Under the pieces are notes generated by a model. It saw only the letters and a list, made by a program, of their open reading frames with translations, searched no databases and had not been told where the DNA came from. A DNA stretch of 64,000 nt from Paracamarosporium sp. OC-R06-R3 (lineage: Eukaryota > Ascomycota > Dothideomycetes > Pleosporales > Didymosphaeriaceae). A program made the translations under genes and the position numbers. The stretch is taken from positions 297,782 through 361,781 of the forward strand of contig JACVRA010000113.1 of assembly GCA_019828545.1 (NCBI GenBank). The letters run 5' to 3'. Shown one piece after another: positions 11,158 through 22,535 of the stretch (its first letter is position 1; the number at the start of each line of letters is the position of its first letter).

Positions 11158-12662
11158 ATGACGGACAAGGACAAAATGGCCAAATACCGGACCGAGATCC
11201 AGCAGGTACGTTGCTTCCTCACGTTGCACCGTTCCTCGTTCAATCCCGTTTCCCCTGGTTAGAGAAAGAGGCGGATGGAGCCCGAAGAGCTGCGATGCAT
11301 GTTCCGATGCGTCGACTCCCCTTACCCGAGACGGAAACCTGCATATCAGAACACTTTGAGGCTCTGAGAAACCCAGCCCTCTCCACAAGCCCATGCCTTA
11401 CTGGTCCTGGGAGCTCTTCTTTTGCATTGCATCATGGGCTTCATCATGCTCGAGTAACACCGTTTTCCCGGTCCCTTCTACCCACCCCCCGCCTCGATAA
11501 CTTTCTACACACATTCACTTCTGTCCTGCGTATTCTATGCTATGTTTCATAAATTTCGACGCTATTCTTTTGCCTCCGACGCACACCTTGTTGCTTCCTC
11601 TCGCTCGTCTATCCAACATAACCCACGATAACAATGACACCCCCTGCCAACTACCAATTTCCTAACAACCACCATCCAGATGATGTTCGTCTCTGGGGAG
11701 ACCGGCGAACCTTCACCCGAAACTACGACTTTGATAGAGTCCATTGTCCAAGACCAAGTTCAGCACATGCTCCGCGAATGCACGACTCTCGCTACGCGCC
11801 GTGGCTCGAAGTCAATTGGTACAGACGACCTCTTCATGCTCATCCGGCACGACCGCGCCAAGATTTCTCGGTTACGCCACTTCCTGCAGTGGAAGGATGT
11901 TCGCCGCTCCGTCAAAGACAGTGACGACAAGGGCGGCGATGCAGGTGCGGACGTCGCAGCAGGAGACGCAGATCTCGCTGCTGGGGTTGTCGGAGCGGGA
12001 CCTGCTGCGCCAGGCGATGCGGGGAAGAAGGCAAAACGCGCAAAAGTCGACCTAGTCTGGGACGTGCAGTCCTTCTTTGCCGAGAATCCACCCTTAATGG
12101 ACGACGTTGAAGATGAAGAAGAAGAAGAGATGAACTACGCGACACTCCAACGCCTCAAAAACGCCGACGAGCGCACCAAAAACATGACCAGGGAAGAATA
12201 TGTCCACTGGTCTGACTGTCGACAAGCGTCCTTCACGTACCGCAAGGGGAAGAGATTCAAAGAATGGGCCGGCTTTGGGTTGATTACGGACTCCAAGCCA
12301 AGCGATGATATTATTGACATACTGGGTTTCCTAACGTTTGAGATTGTGCAGACGCTTACGGAGGAGGCGTTGAGGGTCAAAGAAGCTGAAGACCTGTACA
12401 AGAAGAGTAGCGGGGGTGGAGTCGAGGCGAATAGGTTGAAGAGGAAGAGGGAAAGGGGATTGTTTGATCCGCCAGAGGAGGCGAGGGAGCCAGTGCAGCC
12501 CGGGCACGTGCAGGAGGCGTATCGGAGACTTCAACGGGGGAACATGAAATCTAGAGCGATGTTGAACTTTACCAAAAATGTGCACCGGGCGGCGCTGAAG
12601 CTGGTAAGTCATTTATGAGTGAGGAAATGTAAGTTGTTCTCGCTGACGTGGAATAGATATGA
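11158..12662 (+). CDS. SPT3: SAGA complex subunit Spt3 (histone-fold, TBP-regulating)
   Basis: Exons are 11158..11205, 11680..12603 and 12657..12662, giving 325 aa. Spt3 carries paired histone-fold regions and helps the SAGA coactivator deliver TBP to promoters. The first exon encodes only [16 protein letters not shown] and joins in frame to '[17 protein letters not shown]', a continuous Spt3 signature. Further matches are '[21 protein letters not shown]' (first histone fold, residues ~20-90), the acidic/Ala-Gly linker (~100-160), and the second fold with '[18 protein letters not shown]'. Intron 1 (11206..11679) is 474 nt, exceptionally long for this window. Intron 2 (12604..12656, 53 nt, branch GCTGAC) leaves a last exon of two codons, ending KLI. 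The alternative without intron 2 would end in VSHL. Confidence 0.93.
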
Positions 12663-13329
12663 GAGAGAGCAGTGTTGATGCTCATATGCACCTCGGCAAG
12701 ACATATGGCGTATGTAGGCCGCAGAGCATCTCTTGTATCAGGTGGATGCGAGGATGAGTTCTGCGACTGAACTATGGGTACGCTGGCGAGCAGCATGCTT
12801 GCCAAGGTGATTCTGGGGTTGTCAGTTTGCTGTCGCTTGTGCTTTGGTGGCGATGCAAGACGAACCATGTTCATAGAGCTATGATAGCTTGGATGTTGCG
12901 TGGCGTGTGGGCATGTCACGGGGGGTAGGCGTTATGGAGGCTCGATACCCACTGGTAGGGAACTTTTGTGGCGTTACTAGTAGCCTTTATTTTTCCGAAC
13001 ACAACGGGCATTGATTCAATCAATCAAAGCTGGACAGTGATTACCCTGCACAGTGCTAGAAAACATCACTTCATCGAAAAGCCATAGACTAGCGACCACC
13101 CATTTCTAACTCAATGCTCCCATTACCCTATGTATGGACATCATGCACCGAGTCAGAAGGCGGCCAGGGCAAGTCGAGCGTGCATGGAGAGAAGAGCTCT
13201 TTTGCAAAACCCGGACGTACATGAAAACATGACCGCATATGCCCCATTTAGACTGTGGAAAGGAGATAGACGCCTCCTTTGCCGGTAAGAAAGCCCACGC
13301 CAGAATGTTCATGCCACATATCGTCCCGC
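12663..13329. other. Convergent 3' interval SPT3 / eL19
   Basis: About 670 bp between two stop codons. It presumably holds the two 3' UTRs and terminators. No coding signal is seen. Confidence 0.6.
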
Positions 13330-14249
13330 TTACTCCTCGTCGCCACCCGCCAACGCCTGCCTCTTCTGCTGGACACGCTCCTGCCTCCTCTCGCGCGCAG
13401 CCTTGGTCTTCGCACGCTTGGCGTCCATCTCCTCCTTGAGAGCCCGGTCGCGGGCCTTCTCAGCCTTGGCCTTGTGGATCTGTACATCTAGTCAGTCTAC
13501 TGAAGTGCAGCTGACAAAGTCATGATGTCATGGGTATGAGGAACGTACGTGTTCAACGAGAGCACGCTTGTGCTTGAAGGTGTTACCCTTGGAGAGGTGG
13601 TACAGCTCGTGGTAGAGGTGCTTGTCGATCTTGCCGGCGGCACGGTACTTGACGAGAAGGCGGCGGAGGACACGGAGACGGCGCATCCAGAGAATTTGGC
13701 TAGAAACCCACATCAGCAACCATTCGAATAGCCACATTTTATGGCATCTTGTCTGCACCAGCCAGTGCGGCTGATTAGGTTGCATACCTGGGCATACGGG
13801 CGTCCTTGGTACCCTTCCTCTTACCGAAACCTCGGTGTCGGCCAATCCGTCGGGCGGCAGTCAACTCTCGGGCGCGGGCACGGGAGTGCATGGTGACGGG
13901 CTTGCGGATGATGAGACCATCCTGGACGAGCTTGCGGATGGTCTGGCGGGAGTTGGCGTTGGAGATCTCGCTCACTTCGTTCGGGTCGAGCCAGATCTTG
14001 CGCTTTCCGCAGCCGACAACGGACGCCGCGAGGCGCTTCTGCGTGCGGAGATTGACCCTAGAGGCATTGAGCGTCAGTCTGTGAGCTTCTGGCGCTGTGG
14101 TGGGCGATGTGGGAGGAAATGGGCAAAGAGGGGCTGCCACCACGCTGGGAGCGCTTATCCGGCGATATGGAAGAGTCGGGAGAGTTGTCGATTGCCGGGC
14201 TCGTGCTGGTTGCGAGGCAGAATGGTATTGAGATGCGCAGTTCTTACAT
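13330..14249 (-). CDS. RPL19: 60S ribosomal protein eL19
   Basis: Exons are 14249..14248, 14057..13788, 13699..13549 and 13479..13330, giving 190 aa, matching family length. It is a structural protein of the large subunit that forms an intersubunit bridge. The protein begins [20 protein letters not shown] and continues with '[19 protein letters not shown]', '[20 protein letters not shown]' and '[16 protein letters not shown]'. It ends with the long charged helix '[20 protein letters not shown]' and a short GGDEE tail. The start codon is split: exon 1 in coding terms is only AT, and the G comes from exon 2 after a 190-nt intron (14058..14247, GTAAGA...TAG). Other introns are 13700..13787 (88 nt) and 13480..13548 (69 nt). 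The upstream region carries an inverted repeat next to a CCCTAA element. Confidence 0.97.
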
Positions 14250-15231
14250 TTTGGATGGAGTGGTTTGTCGGCGGCGGTCGTTGGAGTTGGAGTTACTGCG
14301 GAATTGATTTCGTGCACGTCGATTTCGTGTGTGCGGCTAGCGTTTGCGCTAGCCCTAATCCGATCACACGTGACCCCAACATGCTTACGGGCGACGCCCC
14401 TTCCTAGAACGTTCATGTTTTATCAATGTGCAGCAATAATAATAATTCGCATCGTAATAGTCGACGCTGGCATTAACCAAGTATTCCGGCGCCGCCCAAA
14501 CCCCGTGTAACAACAATGTCGAGATTTGTGATGGAAAGCGTTGACTGAACAGAGTCTGTTTGGAAGGGTTCAACATTGCGAACAGTTGAAAACCATCGTA
14601 TCATTGTATTAGGTATGTCTCTTGTTGTGCCTGTATTCTTCATGGCTGCACCATTCTTTCTGCGGGTCACAAGAACACCTTAGTGGGATTGCATCACTAT
14701 GCCTAACAAGCACGACGATGACTCCCATGCTACATGGTTGCAGCCACAGCCCCATACTTGGGGCTTCAGCACGGCCCTCTAGCTTTCTTACTCTGGGCAT
14801 AAATGTACGTTATCCCCATCGTTCCATGTTACTAATGACCGACCGATCGAGCTACTCATCGTGACTCATGTTGATCAGTCACGGGTTTTTACGCTCGTAG
14901 CATAACCGAGGCTACAGGCCCTATGAGCACAAGCCAGTGTCATTCCGGGTCCAACGTCAACCAAGCACTATGCCTTACTTACCATGTATCATTGTTTTAA
15001 ATACATCTTGGGGTAACAGGTTATGATTCAAAACTGCAGAGAGACTAGTGTTGCACTGTCCTATCCTGCTAGATTAGCACAAGACAAAAGCTCGACTGCA
15101 ATTCTTGAGCCTTTTGTATTAATACTGTAGTGCATCTCGTGGTTGCACATATGAATCAGTATTACACTGCTGGCGTTGTAAACTGGATGGTTGCATCGTT
15201 TCCCAACATCATTACTAGTTCAGCATCTTCA
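14250..15231. other. Intergenic: eL19 promoter and transporter 3' side
   Basis: No gene seen. The left ~160 bp is the eL19 promoter region with the inverted repeat noted separately. The rest is relatively AT-rich and should include the 3' UTR of the transporter gene read on the minus strand. Confidence 0.55.
14335..14354 (-). promoter_or_regulatory. Perfect inverted repeat with telobox-like core upstream of eL19
   Basis: GGCTAGCG-TTTG-CGCTAGCC is a perfect 8-bp inverted repeat with a 4-bp spacer. Its right arm runs into CTAA, so the minus strand reads TTAGGGCTAGCG. It lies about 90-105 bp upstream of the eL19 start. Telobox-like TTAGGG elements and palindromes are known in ribosomal-protein promoters of various fungi. 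Its role here is inferred from position only. Confidence 0.4.
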
Positions 15232-18200
15232 CTATTGAAGCCTCAAATCCTCTTCGTTGAGCACACCATACAGCTTCTCAATCTCCTGGCCAATGATAGC
15301 AAGATCACGTCCCAGCTGTCCCGTCACAAGGGCTAGATCATGGTCAGCGACTACTCTGGCTCTCATAGTAAGGGGAGCATACCATAAGTATACAGTAACT
15401 CGTAGTCCTCGTCCTTCGCAATTACCTTGCCGAGACCAGACCTTCGAAATTCGAAAACCTTAGCCAACAGCCTATCTCTTGTGCGCTCTACGTTAGGCAA
15501 AACTGCGTTGAGCGGGTACTCGAGCTTCATAGAAGATGCCATGACTTCAGAGCCTTGTAAGCAGAGACCTAAAAAGCAATGAAGTACATACCAGAGAACA
15601 AATGACTGATACGCCAGCTCAGTTCGGTCCATTCGGTTTTCGTGTATTTGAGGATCTCCTTTTCGCCCTCGGTCGCCTTCAAATCTTTGAGAATGATAAC
15701 ATTCATCGCGTGGAAACTATCCAGCATGCGACTGGTTGCTTGAAGTATTACTTTGAACGTCTTCGCAGGAAACGGGCCCTTGAGTTCAAATTCAGAAGAC
15801 GCGGAGCTCTGTAGGGACTCGAGTGTGCTGAGAAATCGGCGAAGCTCGATGTCTTCGCGAGGTGTCATGAACGACGCCTCGGCATGCGATTCGCCATTCT
15901 GCGATTCATACAGTGTACGAAGTGGTCCACGTTTCCAGATAAGACCCATTTTGAGCCAGAGTAGGGATGTACCTTTCTTCATCTTCTTCCGTGCAGATAT
16001 AGGCCAAATGATTCGCGTAACAACGATCCCCCAGATACAGCCCGTCATAACTGCTACCACACGATGGAGAACGATCTCCCAAATTTCTGGGGAAACCCCT
16101 CCTTCGTCGTCATCATCTTCCTCATCCCTCACGGAGAGTGAGTAAGCGTATAGGGCAGAGAGATTGTACGTAAGCATAATAAACCGACCCATAGGACCTT
16201 TCCCCTTCCCAACGATAATGTAGAAACATTGCAGAGACACAAGCCAGCCAAAGAAGCCAAGAGCAAAGGGATTCTCGTGCGCCACAATCCATGCGATGGT
16301 GGCATAGACAGCGCCTAGACAGGTGCCGAAAAAACGGTGGAAGCCAGTGGTATTGGACGCCCCGATAGTCTGTAGTGTTGTGTTAATCAGTACGTACAAA
16401 GGCTGATTTGTTGATACATACCATTGAGCAAACCAACATGTATGACAACAGTCCCCACTCGCCACGCCAGTGACCGTATAAACCTCTCGTCGCAGGAATG
16501 AAGGACCACATAGCGTATAGTACTGCACCAATGCCGACTTTGAAGGCGTACCGGATGTCGTCTTGCCGAAAGACACTGAGCCTGAGCCATAGCCGGTAGG
16601 TGAGCGGTTGCTCATCGATTGACTTGTCCGGGTCACCCCGAGTAGACTTTCGGTATATTGGCCTTCTGATCCGCCACCGATCTCCTTGATCATCTAACAA
16701 CCCAATGTTTTCTAGATAATTCAGAACATACGTTATCTGAAGGGGCTGGGGAGCTCACCAGTGTCATCGTTATGCCTTGAATTTCGAAACCAGCCCCATT
16801 TCCGCCAAAATTTAAGCCATTCCCAACTTCGTTTGCGAGGGTAACGTTTAGCGTTTTCTTTCAACTGCTCTAGGATGTCTAAGAAAGTCACCATATCCTC
16901 AGCGAAATCTTGCAGAGACGAAGAGAAGTAACCGCAGCTTGCCGCGACCTCTTCAAAGTCGGCAGCAACCTCGACTGAACCTGTTTTCGTCGTTATCTTG
17001 TTCTGGTACACCGTCGCTAAAGCTTCTTTCCTGGCGCTTAGGAAGAGTGCGGTGGCATCGATCAGACTGTGACGGAAGTGTTCGTTAATGGCCATTTCGT
17101 ACTCGGGCCCTGGACCGAACGGAAGCTCATCGAGGACGTCTCGGAGGGTGTACGCTAGCGATTTCTAGATTCGTTAGATATAGCAGTGTAGGGATATGAT
17201 GTGCTTACCATGGGAGGTCCTAAGTGAGCTATGAAGACAGTGAACATGTCGGCGGGGGTGAGGTTGTTCTGCATAGTCTGCAGTAGACGAAGGGAGCTGC
17301 CATTCATCTGACCGGACTCATCGTCGGAGACATCGGCTGAGCTCTCCGGAAGTTCATCGATCGAAGCGAGAATACTAGACCGGCGCTCTGTGTGACTCAA
17401 GGAAGGAGACATTAGAGGCGAGGGCTCATTTTCTGTTAATGATATTGATGAGCTAACAGTACTTAACCCGGGTGCCTCCATTCTAGTGCCGCCATTCGAT
17501 GTATTGGTTTGTGCCAGCAGAGTGAATTGGGTCTCAGCCGCGCTTCGCAAGCCACCGATGCTTTGCATCAGCTGTTCGAGACACTTGACCAACCGAGATG
17601 CAATTTTGTATTCATCCTCAGTGCCAAGGGCATAATGTTCGTATTTAGCCTCTCCGAGATTCTTAACGAGTGTCTTATATGTCGATTTGCTCTGATCAGA
17701 GGCCTTGAGAAACTCAGGTGTCTTCAGGTCTACTTCGGACCCAGATAAGAAACTACGCGTGATGTGTGTGAGCATCTCACCCATAGCATCCGTAGCCTTG
17801 ATAAAGGTATCTCGGAACTCATTTCGCGCCGAGGAAGGGCGGATAAGCAGCGCAACCGCAGAGGAAGCAACCGTGCCCATAATAACCATTTTCAACACCT
17901 GCCAAACCTTGTTGTAGGAGAACATGGCTGCCTGAACGGCTCCTTCTTTGGTAAGAACTGTAATTAACGCCAGTGAAGTCAACGAGCAGGCGACGTTGAC
18001 TAAAGGGTTCCCAAGTTTTTGTTTCGTCCATCCAACTAGACCCAGACCCCCACCACAGAACACGATGAGTACTATGACGTGTCCAACCAGAAGGAGGTGT
18101 TGTCGGCCAAAGAAGACGCTTACGGCCATGCTCGTAAATGAAATGAAGGCGGCATAAAGGAAGGCGGCGAAGGCGAGCAGGATAGCTTCAATCATGCTTC

Positions 18201-18730
18201 CGACAGAGCGGGCTGGATGGAAGTACACCGTGACTGCAAGACAGAGTCAGCCAAGATCAGACTGCAACCGCCAGAATGCCGGAAACATACCAGTAGCCAC
18301 CATGTGCTTTCCATCGTTCCTTCCTAGCAGGCCTGATATTGGAGGCACAAACGTCGCTAGGCTGCCCAAGATGTATGCTAGCGAACACTTGAGGATGTTG
18401 ATGCCCGTTGGCGACGTTGCGAACTTGTAAGCTTCGTGCACTTTGCCCTTGCACCGCTCTTTGAACAGCCCCATCTTCCCCATCTCTCTATGGCGGTCGG
18501 GATCGGAGCGGCCAGGCGCAAGGAGGAACTCGGTAGAACCGTGTGATCTCGCCCGTGTTCTGCGGAGGGTGAAGGTCTTCTTGATTCGTTCGCCCGTGCT
18601 GGCTTGGATCATGGTGGCCGCTCTCAACTACGGCTTGTTGTAAGCTCCGATCAAAGAGCTCCAAAGAGCATGCACTTACGTTGGACCGCAAGAAACGCGG
18701 CTCCGCCGGGCGTTGCGGAGACTCGCTCAT
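15232..18730 (-). CDS. Multi-pass membrane transporter, ArAE_2_N / DUF2421 (Bre4-like)
   Basis: Eight exons: 18730..18680, 18627..18291, 18233..17209, 17164..16759, 16711..16422, 16369..15592, 15544..15383 and 15332..15232, giving 1049 aa. All seven introns (44-57 nt) are GT-AG and keep frame. Two hydrophobic blocks are seen. The first (~residues 90-270) has about six helices, including 'ILLAFAAFLYAAFISFTSMA' and 'HVIVLIVFCGGGLGLVGW'. The second (~620-790) has a similar set, including 'ALGFFGWLVSLQCFYIIVG' and 'VVAVMTGCIWGIVVTRIIWP'. This duplicated 6-TM plan with a C-terminal 'HLFSVMASSMKLEYPL' segment is typical of the fungal ArAE_2_N/FUSC/DUF2421 family, related to aromatic-acid exporters and yeast Bre4. 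Localisation and substrate are unknown. The intron 15545..15591 uses an AAG acceptor chosen because it restores that conserved segment. Confidence 0.9.
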
Positions 18731-19125
18731 GGTTGCGGTGCGACAGGACGGCGCGTCTGTCAGAACACTTTGCGCATGGTAGCAACAGATTCAGCAAGGC
18801 GGCGCTGCAGTTCGTAGTGGCGGTCGCGATGGGCGTTCCGTGGGCCCTCCGCACCGCCAAGGCGCGTAGGCGCGTGGGCGCGTCATTCTGCAGATCCGAC
18901 TACGCGACACCGACACAAACATCATCGTCTACGTTCATTCATACAACTCCTTCTCCCACGTATTGTCTGGCACCTCGACTCCTCGAGACGGGGGATTTGA
19001 CGTCGGCGTGAACGTGCGCTGATTGGTCGCTCGACGATATCGATAAGGAAAGCTGTGACATTGAGCCCACGTATTTCAACCATCAACCCAGCTCAAACAA
19101 CAACTTGTTTATCGTGAGCACTCAA
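18731..19125. promoter_or_regulatory. Divergent promoter region, transporter (-) / 182-aa protein (+)
   Basis: About 395 bp separate two divergent start codons, so both promoters must fit here. It contains a three-copy 8-bp repeat (18861-18884). No TATA element stands out. Confidence 0.5.
18861..18884 (+). repeat. Three tandem copies of GGCGCGTN (8 bp)
   Basis: GGCGCGTA, GGCGCGTG, GGCGCGTC in a row, inside a divergent promoter interval. It could be a repeated protein-binding site or plain replication slippage. Confidence 0.7.
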
Positions 19126-19674
19126 ATGGATGACATGCAAAATGATGATATCGCAGCCGCTATGGGCTTTTCATCCTTTGGTGGCACCAAAAAGCGAAAA
19201 TACGACCAAACGAACTCTCCCAAAACAAAAGCCGATGCGAGCGGAGCCAACACAACACGCTTGGGAGTTCGATCCCAAATTGATCCTAGAACGGACGATT
19301 TGCAAGAAGCATCCACCAAAGCCATGGATCCAGAAGCCAGCAGCCCCACAGCTGAATCACATGAGGCACTGGCCAAAGACATGACCAAACAGAAACGAAC
19401 GCAGCCTGCAGGCACCGGCCTTGCGTCGTTTTTGTCTCGAGGTCGAAATCTTCCTGAACGGCCCGCACAACAAGTAGAAGATCGTGTGGCTGTGCCATCG
19501 TCTCAAAAGGATTCTGGTGCCTCGTTGATGGTGTCGTTCGGTGGACCGGCAATTCCTCAGGCCGAGCTGGCCGCTCTCCGAAACGGCGTGCTGGACGAGA
19601 ATGGGGACAAGGCTTATTTCCTTCCAAGCTTTGTCGGGAACCCTTGGGGAAAGCCACTTGAAGGACGCAACTGA
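19126..19674 (+). CDS. Uncharacterised 182-aa protein, probably conserved in filamentous fungi
   Basis: Single exon from ATG 19126. ATG 19135 is an alternative, and the open frame starts earlier without ATG. The N-terminus is 'MDDMQNDDIAAAMGFSSFGG', followed by the basic 'TKKRKYDQT', a likely nuclear localisation signal. A low-complexity, Ala/Ser/Thr/Lys-rich middle (~30-115) follows. The C-terminal ~50 residues are ordered: 'MVSFGGPAIPQAELAALRNG', then 'DENGDKAYFLPSFVGNPW'. This two-block layout (acidic FSSFG start, PAIPQAEL end) fits a conserved Pezizomycotina protein of unknown function that I recall only vaguely. No enzymatic motif or membrane segment is visible. Confidence 0.8.
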   Translation: MDDMQNDDIAAAMGFSSFGGTKKRKYDQTNSPKTKADASGANTTRLGVRSQIDPRTDDLQEASTKAMDPEASSPTAESHEALAKDMTKQKRTQPAGTGLASFLSRGRNLPERPAQQVEDRVAVPSSQKDSGASLMVSFGGPAIPQAELAALRNGVLDENGDKAYFLPSFVGNPWGKPLEGRN

Positions 19675-21840
19675 GGCATTCTACGCTATCAGTTTACCAA
19701 TTGCTGTCCCATCTCTTACAATAGCTGTACCTCTGAGCTAGCTATTGCTAACAAGACCACGCCGAACAGGGAGACTTGCTCCCCTTACTGGTATGATAAC
19801 ACTCAGGATAAGGAAAGCTATTGGCTGTTGATGTTCTCCAACATAAATAACTTGTTCTGTCTTTGGACACAATACACACACACGTGTAAGACTCAAGATC
19901 CACTAACCACCACTGCAAAGATCCCGGCAACACACACAATGCTTAGTTCCGTTCATACGGCATTAGCCTTGTATCGCACTGATTACAACCTTTCCACCCA
20001 TCTGCCGCCACAGTTTCACGATCGGAACACGCGAGCGCCTTCATCCCGTCCTCGGTCCGGCCTGCACGTTCTTCCTTATCCCTATCACTCTACTCATATC
20101 CTCTCTACTCACCGAAATCGTGATCATCGGGCTCGCTGTCAGAATGTCGCACTTGGGCCGCGATGCCGGTTTCTCCTGTTACACCAGTTATTATGTGATA
20201 TCGGAAGCGACAAATCAACTTACGCAAGACAGACTGCCGGTCTAGGCTAGACTGTGAATCAGATCTCATGTGCAGGTCTCAAGATGTTCGCTAGATCTGA
20301 TCGCGTCTGCGAAAGTCAATCACCACAGGCGATAGCCCGCGAGAGATACGTAGAGGTCCTGGCCTCCTTTTCCTGTAATCTTACGGGCGGTACATCGTTG
20401 CTAGAATACTCGAGACTTGCAATACAACAAGAAAACCTCTCTACCTACGTTGTCATCCACAGCGACACGCATCCCCCAGCTCCCTCTAGTGTAGCTCAAT
20501 AACTTACTTGAAATCACCCTCCTCTCACCTCCCCTCCATGATGATTTAAAACTTGATCCTCATTCTTGGTGGTTCTTCCTTCTGTTGTTTAAACCCCCAA
20601 AGTGTCTTCCCCTTTGCCTTCATACCATAACATATTTTGCAATCGTCTGGATGGCCCAAGTCGTCCTCCATCAGCGAACATGACACGGCATCAAACTCGT
20701 CTCAACACGCGAAGCCCAGTCGCGCCACCGGCGCACCTGACAGTAAACGTGCGCTCACCGATCATTGTCTATGTAGATGTGGCGTGTGAGCGTAGAGGGT
20801 TTGATCTTGTATCAAGTCATGATCTGATGTCTGACACTTCATCCGAGACATGTTGTTTCGGCCGCTGCGGTGCTAGAGGTCGGTGTGCCCACGTATAGAA
20901 GCCCACTCGTTGCAGAGGAGCCTTGTAGGATCCAGGAAGATCGATCAAGTCATGTGACGTGGCCCCAACCAATAGATCCTCGCATGTCCCTCAACGAACA
21001 GCATATTACAGTTATACTTGGGCCACGCAGCAACAACCATGTAGTTTAGGCCAGTTCGTACAGAAGAGATACGCAGGTGCATGCACGCACTGTCTTGATC
21101 GAGTGTAGTTTTCATTACATCAACAGGACAAGTTAGAAGGATACGAGAGCCCCGTGACCTGACCGTTAGAAGAGGCCGTTATACATCGGAAACAGCCCTA
21201 CCCCATGGATAGGCCGGCCTATACCAAAGAAATTGAACCCCTCATGATTGCACCAGCCACACACCCTCTTTCGAACCGCTGCCACACCCAACGTTCATGG
21301 TTAAACCACGCCCAGGCCCAGAAACCGGGCACGCACTCCATCCAGCCCACCTTTCGGCGCTACTCGTTCATGATCAGCAAATCACAGCTTTCCATCGTCC
21401 AGTTCCAAGCGAACACGTAAAGCCACCCGATGAGCTGGTGTGCGTGAGCGCCTGGTCCGTCACCTCGCGCATAACCGCCTTGCAGCGGGCCGAACCGCCG
21501 TGCGCAAACCAGCAGGGACAAAGTGGGAAAAAGCAAGCGCGCCGACTTGACCGCTAAAGCGGCGCAAGTCGTCCTTCTCCGACAGATGTGGATGTTGGTG
21601 TGCGTTCGCTGATACAAATGGGGCATAGAAAAATCTGTCCGAGAAGAAGAACAAGAAAAGGAAATTGCGCCCAGACAAGCTTCCAAGGTAGTAATACTGT
21701 GATATGCAAAAAGAAGTTCGAACTGAGATGAAAATGCCGCCCGTTGTTTTCCGAGTGAACCGAAAGTTGAGCAAGCCGACAGGTATCGTGAACGAACCAC
21801 GAAATACCGTTCAGACGGAGACAGCCTCTAGAACAGAAGC
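19675..21840. other. 2.2-kb convergent interval, no supported gene
   Basis: This is one of the longest stretches without a gene. Frames up to ~146 codons exist (for example 19828-20250 plus and 21360-21800 minus), but none has a recognisable domain or sensible splicing. There is a short CA run at about 19869-19882. A non-coding transcript is possible but not visible from sequence. Confidence 0.5.
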
Positions 21841-22535
21841 CTAGTAGTCAACAGGAGCGGGATATCGACTTTGAGCAGCCTTGTACTGTTCGGGATATTT
21901 GCGAGCTGCACGGCTGTTCAAAGCACTGCTGGATGTCAATTCTCCCGCTACTACGCATAGAATTTGCTATACTCACTCTACTCGCTTTTGTGTCCACTGT
22001 AAATCCTTCTGCACGTCTTTTGCGGCCTTCATGCCATCTGCAAAGTTCATTCGTGCGCCGGTTAGCCGCCGCTGAGCCAGTGCTTGCAGTTCTAGAAGTT
22101 CTCGGTGTTTGGCATTGAGCTCGCCTGATCTGTTGGTTGTCAGATTCGGATTTCGCTGCCAGATAAGATATATTATTGTAAGCTACAGAAAAGTGCAACT
22201 CACGTTTGTGCCTGCTTGGCTAGACTGCGATCTAGCGGCATGGGGTTGAATGAGCCATTCAATCGGTCGCCCATGTATTCCATCAGATCCACGCCTGCAG
22301 TGGCTCCGCTGGAGTCGTAGTCGCTCGCGCTGCCAGCATAGCTGCTGGAGGTTGCTGAGGGCTCGTAGGATGGGACGCCAGATGTCGTGACGCTCTCAGG
22401 GGCCTCTGGTGGTGACGCGGATACGCGGCCATAAGTGTGATGCGGGTGAGGGTAATAGTAGCCACCTTTTTGGGGCACGTTGATAGGCACGGGTCCTGAA
22501 GGGTAGGAGGGGTAATAGGCGTGAGTGGCAGACAT
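21841..22535 (-). CDS. KXD1: BLOC-1 subunit KXD1-like protein
   Basis: Exons are 22535..22204, 22129..21977 and 21928..21841, giving 190 aa. KXD1 family proteins are helical subunits of BLOC-1-type complexes acting in endosomal trafficking. The N-terminal ~90 residues are Pro/Tyr/Ser-rich and probably disordered. The ordered part runs from 'GVDLMEYMGDRLNGSFNPMP' through 'LDRSLAKQAQTSGELNAKHR' to 'MNFADGMKAAKDVQKDLQW', and ends 'AARKYPEQYKAAQSRYPAP'. The KDL element sits where the KxDL motif is expected, though the residue two before D is Gln. Introns are 22130..22203 (74 nt, phase 2) and 21929..21976 (48 nt, phase 2). The second has a tandem CAGCAG acceptor, so D-S or D alone may be made at the junction. 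Assignment is from remembered family features. Confidence 0.78.

Noticed and set aside
15554..15591. 38-nt intron in the transporter gene (acceptor CAAG before GCTCTGAAG)
   Set aside because: Below the usual fungal minimum. Shifting the acceptor nine bases to AAG|TC gives a 47-nt intron and restores the conserved 'HLFSVMASSMKLEYPL' segment.
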